From Aequorivita sp. (GTDB lineage: Bacteria > Bacteroidota > Bacteroidia > Flavobacteriales > Flavobacteriaceae), in NCBI GenBank assembly GCA_020435865.1, contig JAGQYZ010000146.1:1-8022 (forward strand): a DNA stretch of 8,022 bases, in the 5' to 3' direction. Every line of letters begins with the position of its first letter. Position 1 is the first letter of the stretch. The translations under genes and the position numbers were made by a program. This document shows, piece by piece, positions 6,678 through 8,022 of this stretch. The notes under the pieces were generated by a model, which saw only the letters and a program-made list of their open reading frames with translations, was not told the origin of the DNA and did no database searches.

Positions 6678-6771
6678 GTGGTTAGGCAACTAATTTAGCA
6701 AATAAATCACGGATAGAATATTCCGCAGGAATGTTCGTATGTCGGCAGTGACCTAGAAATTAATTATACAC
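6678..6771. repeat. Structured direct repeat, copy B (between the GNAT gene and the insertion sequence)
   Basis: This 94-bp partner of copy A carries the same blocks in the same order: 6678-6702, TCCGCA 6722-6727, TTCGTA 6734-6739 running into GTAnGTnGGC (6737-6746), and AATTAATTATACAC 6758-6771. The central hairpin is GAATATTCC-GCA-GGAATGTTC (6716-6736, one mismatch). Its arms differ from those of copy A while pairing and the TCCGCA core are kept. Copy-to-copy distance is 629 bp. The insertion sequence begins somewhere after its last block. Confidence 0.85.
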
Positions 6772-6775
6772 AGCT

Positions 6776-6783
6776 TAAGTTTG
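6776..6783 (+). promoter_or_regulatory. Possible -7 element ahead of the IS leader RNA
   Basis: TAAGTTTG is an exact TAnnTTTG match on the transposase strand, 36 nt before the first stem of the leader. No -33 TTG is seen at the normal spacing. In IS110 elements the main promoter may form only when the ends join in the circle, so this match may be fortuitous. Confidence 0.3.
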
Positions 6784-6819
6784 GTTTTTCTTAAAACAGT
6801 TAACTTTAAGTATTAATCA

Positions 6820-6978
6820 GAAAGAACAAAAGAGCGGAGTAAGGTTACTATATACGGTGAAGCTTTGGACTTCGGCAACATTGATAATCCCCGCTCTTTT
6901 ACTACTTAAATCACGTTCAGTTCTGTGAGGCCTAGACCTCGTTTTCAAGTTGTTGTGACCCAAGTAGCTGGTTCTTTC
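6820..6978 (+). ncRNA. Predicted bridge RNA of the IS110 element
   Basis: IS110 elements encode a bridge RNA in the non-coding end before the transposase; two internal loops pair with target and donor DNA. Here the whole leader is enclosed by GAAAGAAC (6820-6827) and GTTCTTTC (6971-6978). Inside are two hairpins of stem, large internal loop, stem. Hairpin 1: AAAAGAGCGG (6828-6837) with CCGCTCTTTT (6891-6900), a 20 + 16 nt internal loop, then TGAAG/CTTCG (6858-6862/6870-6874). Hairpin 2: CTACTT/AAGTAG (6902-6907/6962-6967), TCAC/GTGA (6911-6914/6955-6958), an internal loop of about 9 + 11 nt, then GAGG/CCTC (6927-6930/6937-6940), extendable by two G-U pairs. By order, hairpin 1 would be the target-binding loop and hairpin 2 the donor-binding loop. 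The pairings were found by eye; the function is inferred from the family. Confidence 0.65.
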
Positions 6979-6993
6979 ATAACTTATTTTCCT

Positions 6994-7965
6994 ATGAATA
7001 AATATAAGGAAACTTTTGGAGTTGACATCAGTAAGGATGTCTTTGATGTGTACGGCAGTAGCAGCGGCCACAACCAGTTCAAGAATAATGAAAAGGGATT
7101 TGCCTCTTTTTTAAAGATCCTTCCCGAGGGTGCGCTGGTGGCAATGGAGGCCACGGGCTACTACCATTACAGACTCGCACAGTTTCTTTACAAAAACAAT
7201 GTAGTGGTATCGGTAGTCAATCCCCTGTCGGTAAAGCGTTTCATTCAGATGAAGCTTGCCAAGGTAAAGACCGACAAGAGCGATGCAAGGGCCATTTGCG
7301 ACTATACCCTTGCCAACGAGGTCCCAATTTACAATGCACTGTCCGATGTACAGGCAGAGTGCCTGCAACTCTTCCGGTTGTTGGACAGCTACCTTAAAAA
7401 ACGCACGGCTACCAAAAACAAGTTGCACGGCGAGGAAACCTTGGGCATTCCTTCCAAATTCGTGTACCGTTCTTTAAAGCGGGACAAAAAGCACTTGGAC
7501 AAAGAACTTGCAGGGATCGAGGAGCGTCTGCTATCACTTGTGAAGAAAGAGCAGCAACACCAACTTACGTTATTGACCACCGTTCCGGGGATAGGTACAA
7601 AGACCGCACTGTTTTTGATCGTGGTGACCGATGGTTTTTCCAAGTTCGAGACCGCTTCGCAGCTTTGCAGCTATGTGGGCATCACGCCCACCATCCGGGA
7701 ATCGGGCAGCAGCGTGCGTGGCCGTAGCAGGATCAGTAAGGTCGGCAATAAGAAACTGCGGAACCTATTGTTCCTTTGTTCCTTCAATGCCTGTAAGCAA
7801 AACAAGGCCTGCCGTGAACTTTATGAGCGTATCGTTAACAAGGGGAAAAGCAAGAAACTGGCGCTTATTGCAGTGGCAAATAAGTTGTTGAAACAGTGCT
7901 TTGCCATTGCAAAATCGGGATTGCCCTATGATGCGGAATTTGTTTCGGTACTAGCAGTAAAATAA
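6994..7965 (+). CDS. IS110-family transposase (DEDD, Tnp_IS116)
   Basis: A 323-residue recombinase that, guided by a bridge RNA, cuts and joins the element's ends at a target. The N-terminal RuvC-like DEDD domain begins KETFGVDISKDVFD (Asp11), then VAMEATGYYHY (Glu52), VNPLSVKRF and KVKTDKSDARAICDY (Asp94 and Asp97 region). A helical middle follows. The C-terminal Tnp_IS116 domain has TTVPGIGTKTALFLIV (195-210), SYVGITPTIRESGSSVRGRSRISKVGNKKLRNLLF (226-260) with the conserved serine in the 'ESGSS' segment, and a final helical part. The length is normal for the family and no stop or frameshift interrupts it, so it may be active. The ATG at 6994 gives the usual N-terminus; a GTG at 6925 in the same frame lies within the predicted RNA and is rejected. 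No Shine-Dalgarno sequence is present. Confidence 0.95.
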   Translation: MNKYKETFGVDISKDVFDVYGSSSGHNQFKNNEKGFASFLKILPEGALVAMEATGYYHYRLAQFLYKNNVVVSVVNPLSVKRFIQMKLAKVKTDKSDARAICDYTLANEVPIYNALSDVQAECLQLFRLLDSYLKKRTATKNKLHGEETLGIPSKFVYRSLKRDKKHLDKELAGIEERLLSLVKKEQQHQLTLLTTVPGIGTKTALFLIVVTDGFSKFETASQLCSYVGITPTIRESGSSVRGRSRISKVGNKKLRNLLFLCSFNACKQNKACRELYERIVNKGKSKKLALIAVANKLLKQCFAIAKSGLPYDAEFVSVLAVK

Positions 7966-7973
7966 TTGGAATT

Positions 7974-8019
7974 AAAAACAAAAAAATAGCTTACAGATCT
8001 ATTTTTTCAATCTGTAAGC
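7974..8019 (-). terminator. Intrinsic terminator, minus strand, at the right edge
   Basis: GCTTACAGAT (7989-7998) and ATCTGTAAGC (8010-8019) form a perfect 10-bp stem with an 11-nt loop. On the minus strand it is followed by TATTTTTTTG and a further T-run (to 7974). It should end a transcript coming from a minus-strand gene beyond the window. It may also serve the transposase on the plus strand if T residues follow 8022, which cannot be seen. Confidence 0.7.
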
Positions 8020-8022
8020 CTA

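Larger units (their letters stand above)
6772..7985 (+). mobile_element. IS110-family insertion sequence (ends approximate)
   Basis: A transposase of the DEDD/Tnp_IS116 type is preceded by a long structured non-coding leader and followed by a short tail, the layout of the IS110 group. These elements lack clear terminal inverted repeats, and I cannot place either end. The left end lies between the last conserved base of repeat copy B (6771) and the leader stem at 6820. The right end lies after the transposase stop at 7965, perhaps before the terminator hairpin at 7989. The coding part is visibly richer in G/C, especially at third positions, than the AT-rich neighbours, consistent with recent arrival. 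Confidence 0.75.

Noticed and set aside
6838..6890. Direct match of the hairpin 1 loop to the sequence next to repeat copy B
   Set aside because: Only about five consecutive bases (TATAC) agree with the flank, which is not beyond chance; the guide cannot be assigned without the true ends.
6925..6993. GTG start at 6925 for the transposase (23 extra residues)
   Set aside because: The extension lies inside the predicted leader RNA and does not resemble IS110 N-termini; the ATG at 6994 gives the normal start.

Overview
The window looks like chromosome from a low-GC member of the Bacteroidota, most likely the Flavobacteriaceae. The evidence is a secreted choice-of-anchor B family protein with an MKK... 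signal peptide and Gln after the predicted cleavage site, start codons without Shine-Dalgarno sequences, promoter -7 candidates of the TAnnTTTG type, and the general character of the proteins. I cannot name a genus from this sequence alone.

Layout. (1) 1-569, minus: N-terminal part of a secreted choice-of-anchor B protein, running off the left edge. (2) 570-774: divergent promoter region. (3) 775-1830, plus: thiL, thiamine-monophosphate kinase. (4) 1906-2151, minus: a small Cys-rich protein of unknown function. (5) 2214-2984, minus: an alpha/beta hydrolase. An intrinsic terminator lies directly before its start codon. (6) 3054-4346, minus: Xaa-Pro aminopeptidase (aminopeptidase P). (7) 4480-6000, minus: a multi-spanning GT39/ArnT-like glycosyltransferase. 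(8) 6049-6771: an acetyltransferase (GNAT) gene on the minus strand, broken by one in-frame stop and bracketed by two imperfect direct copies of a structured repeat of about 95 bp. (9) 6772 to the right edge: an IS110-family insertion sequence. Its transposase is on the plus strand, and a leader of about 170 nt folds on paper like a bridge RNA. A minus-strand terminator closes the window.

The left 6 kb is ordinary core and housekeeping sequence with no shared pathway: thiamine diphosphate synthesis, peptide turnover and envelope glycosylation. The right 2 kb is accessory DNA. Two signals there deserve attention. One is the repeat-GNAT-repeat unit, which resembles a gene cassette but does not fit the canonical integron attC layout. 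The other is the predicted bridge RNA of the adjacent IS110 element, which sits just beyond the outer repeat and may have used it, or the sequence beside it, as a target.
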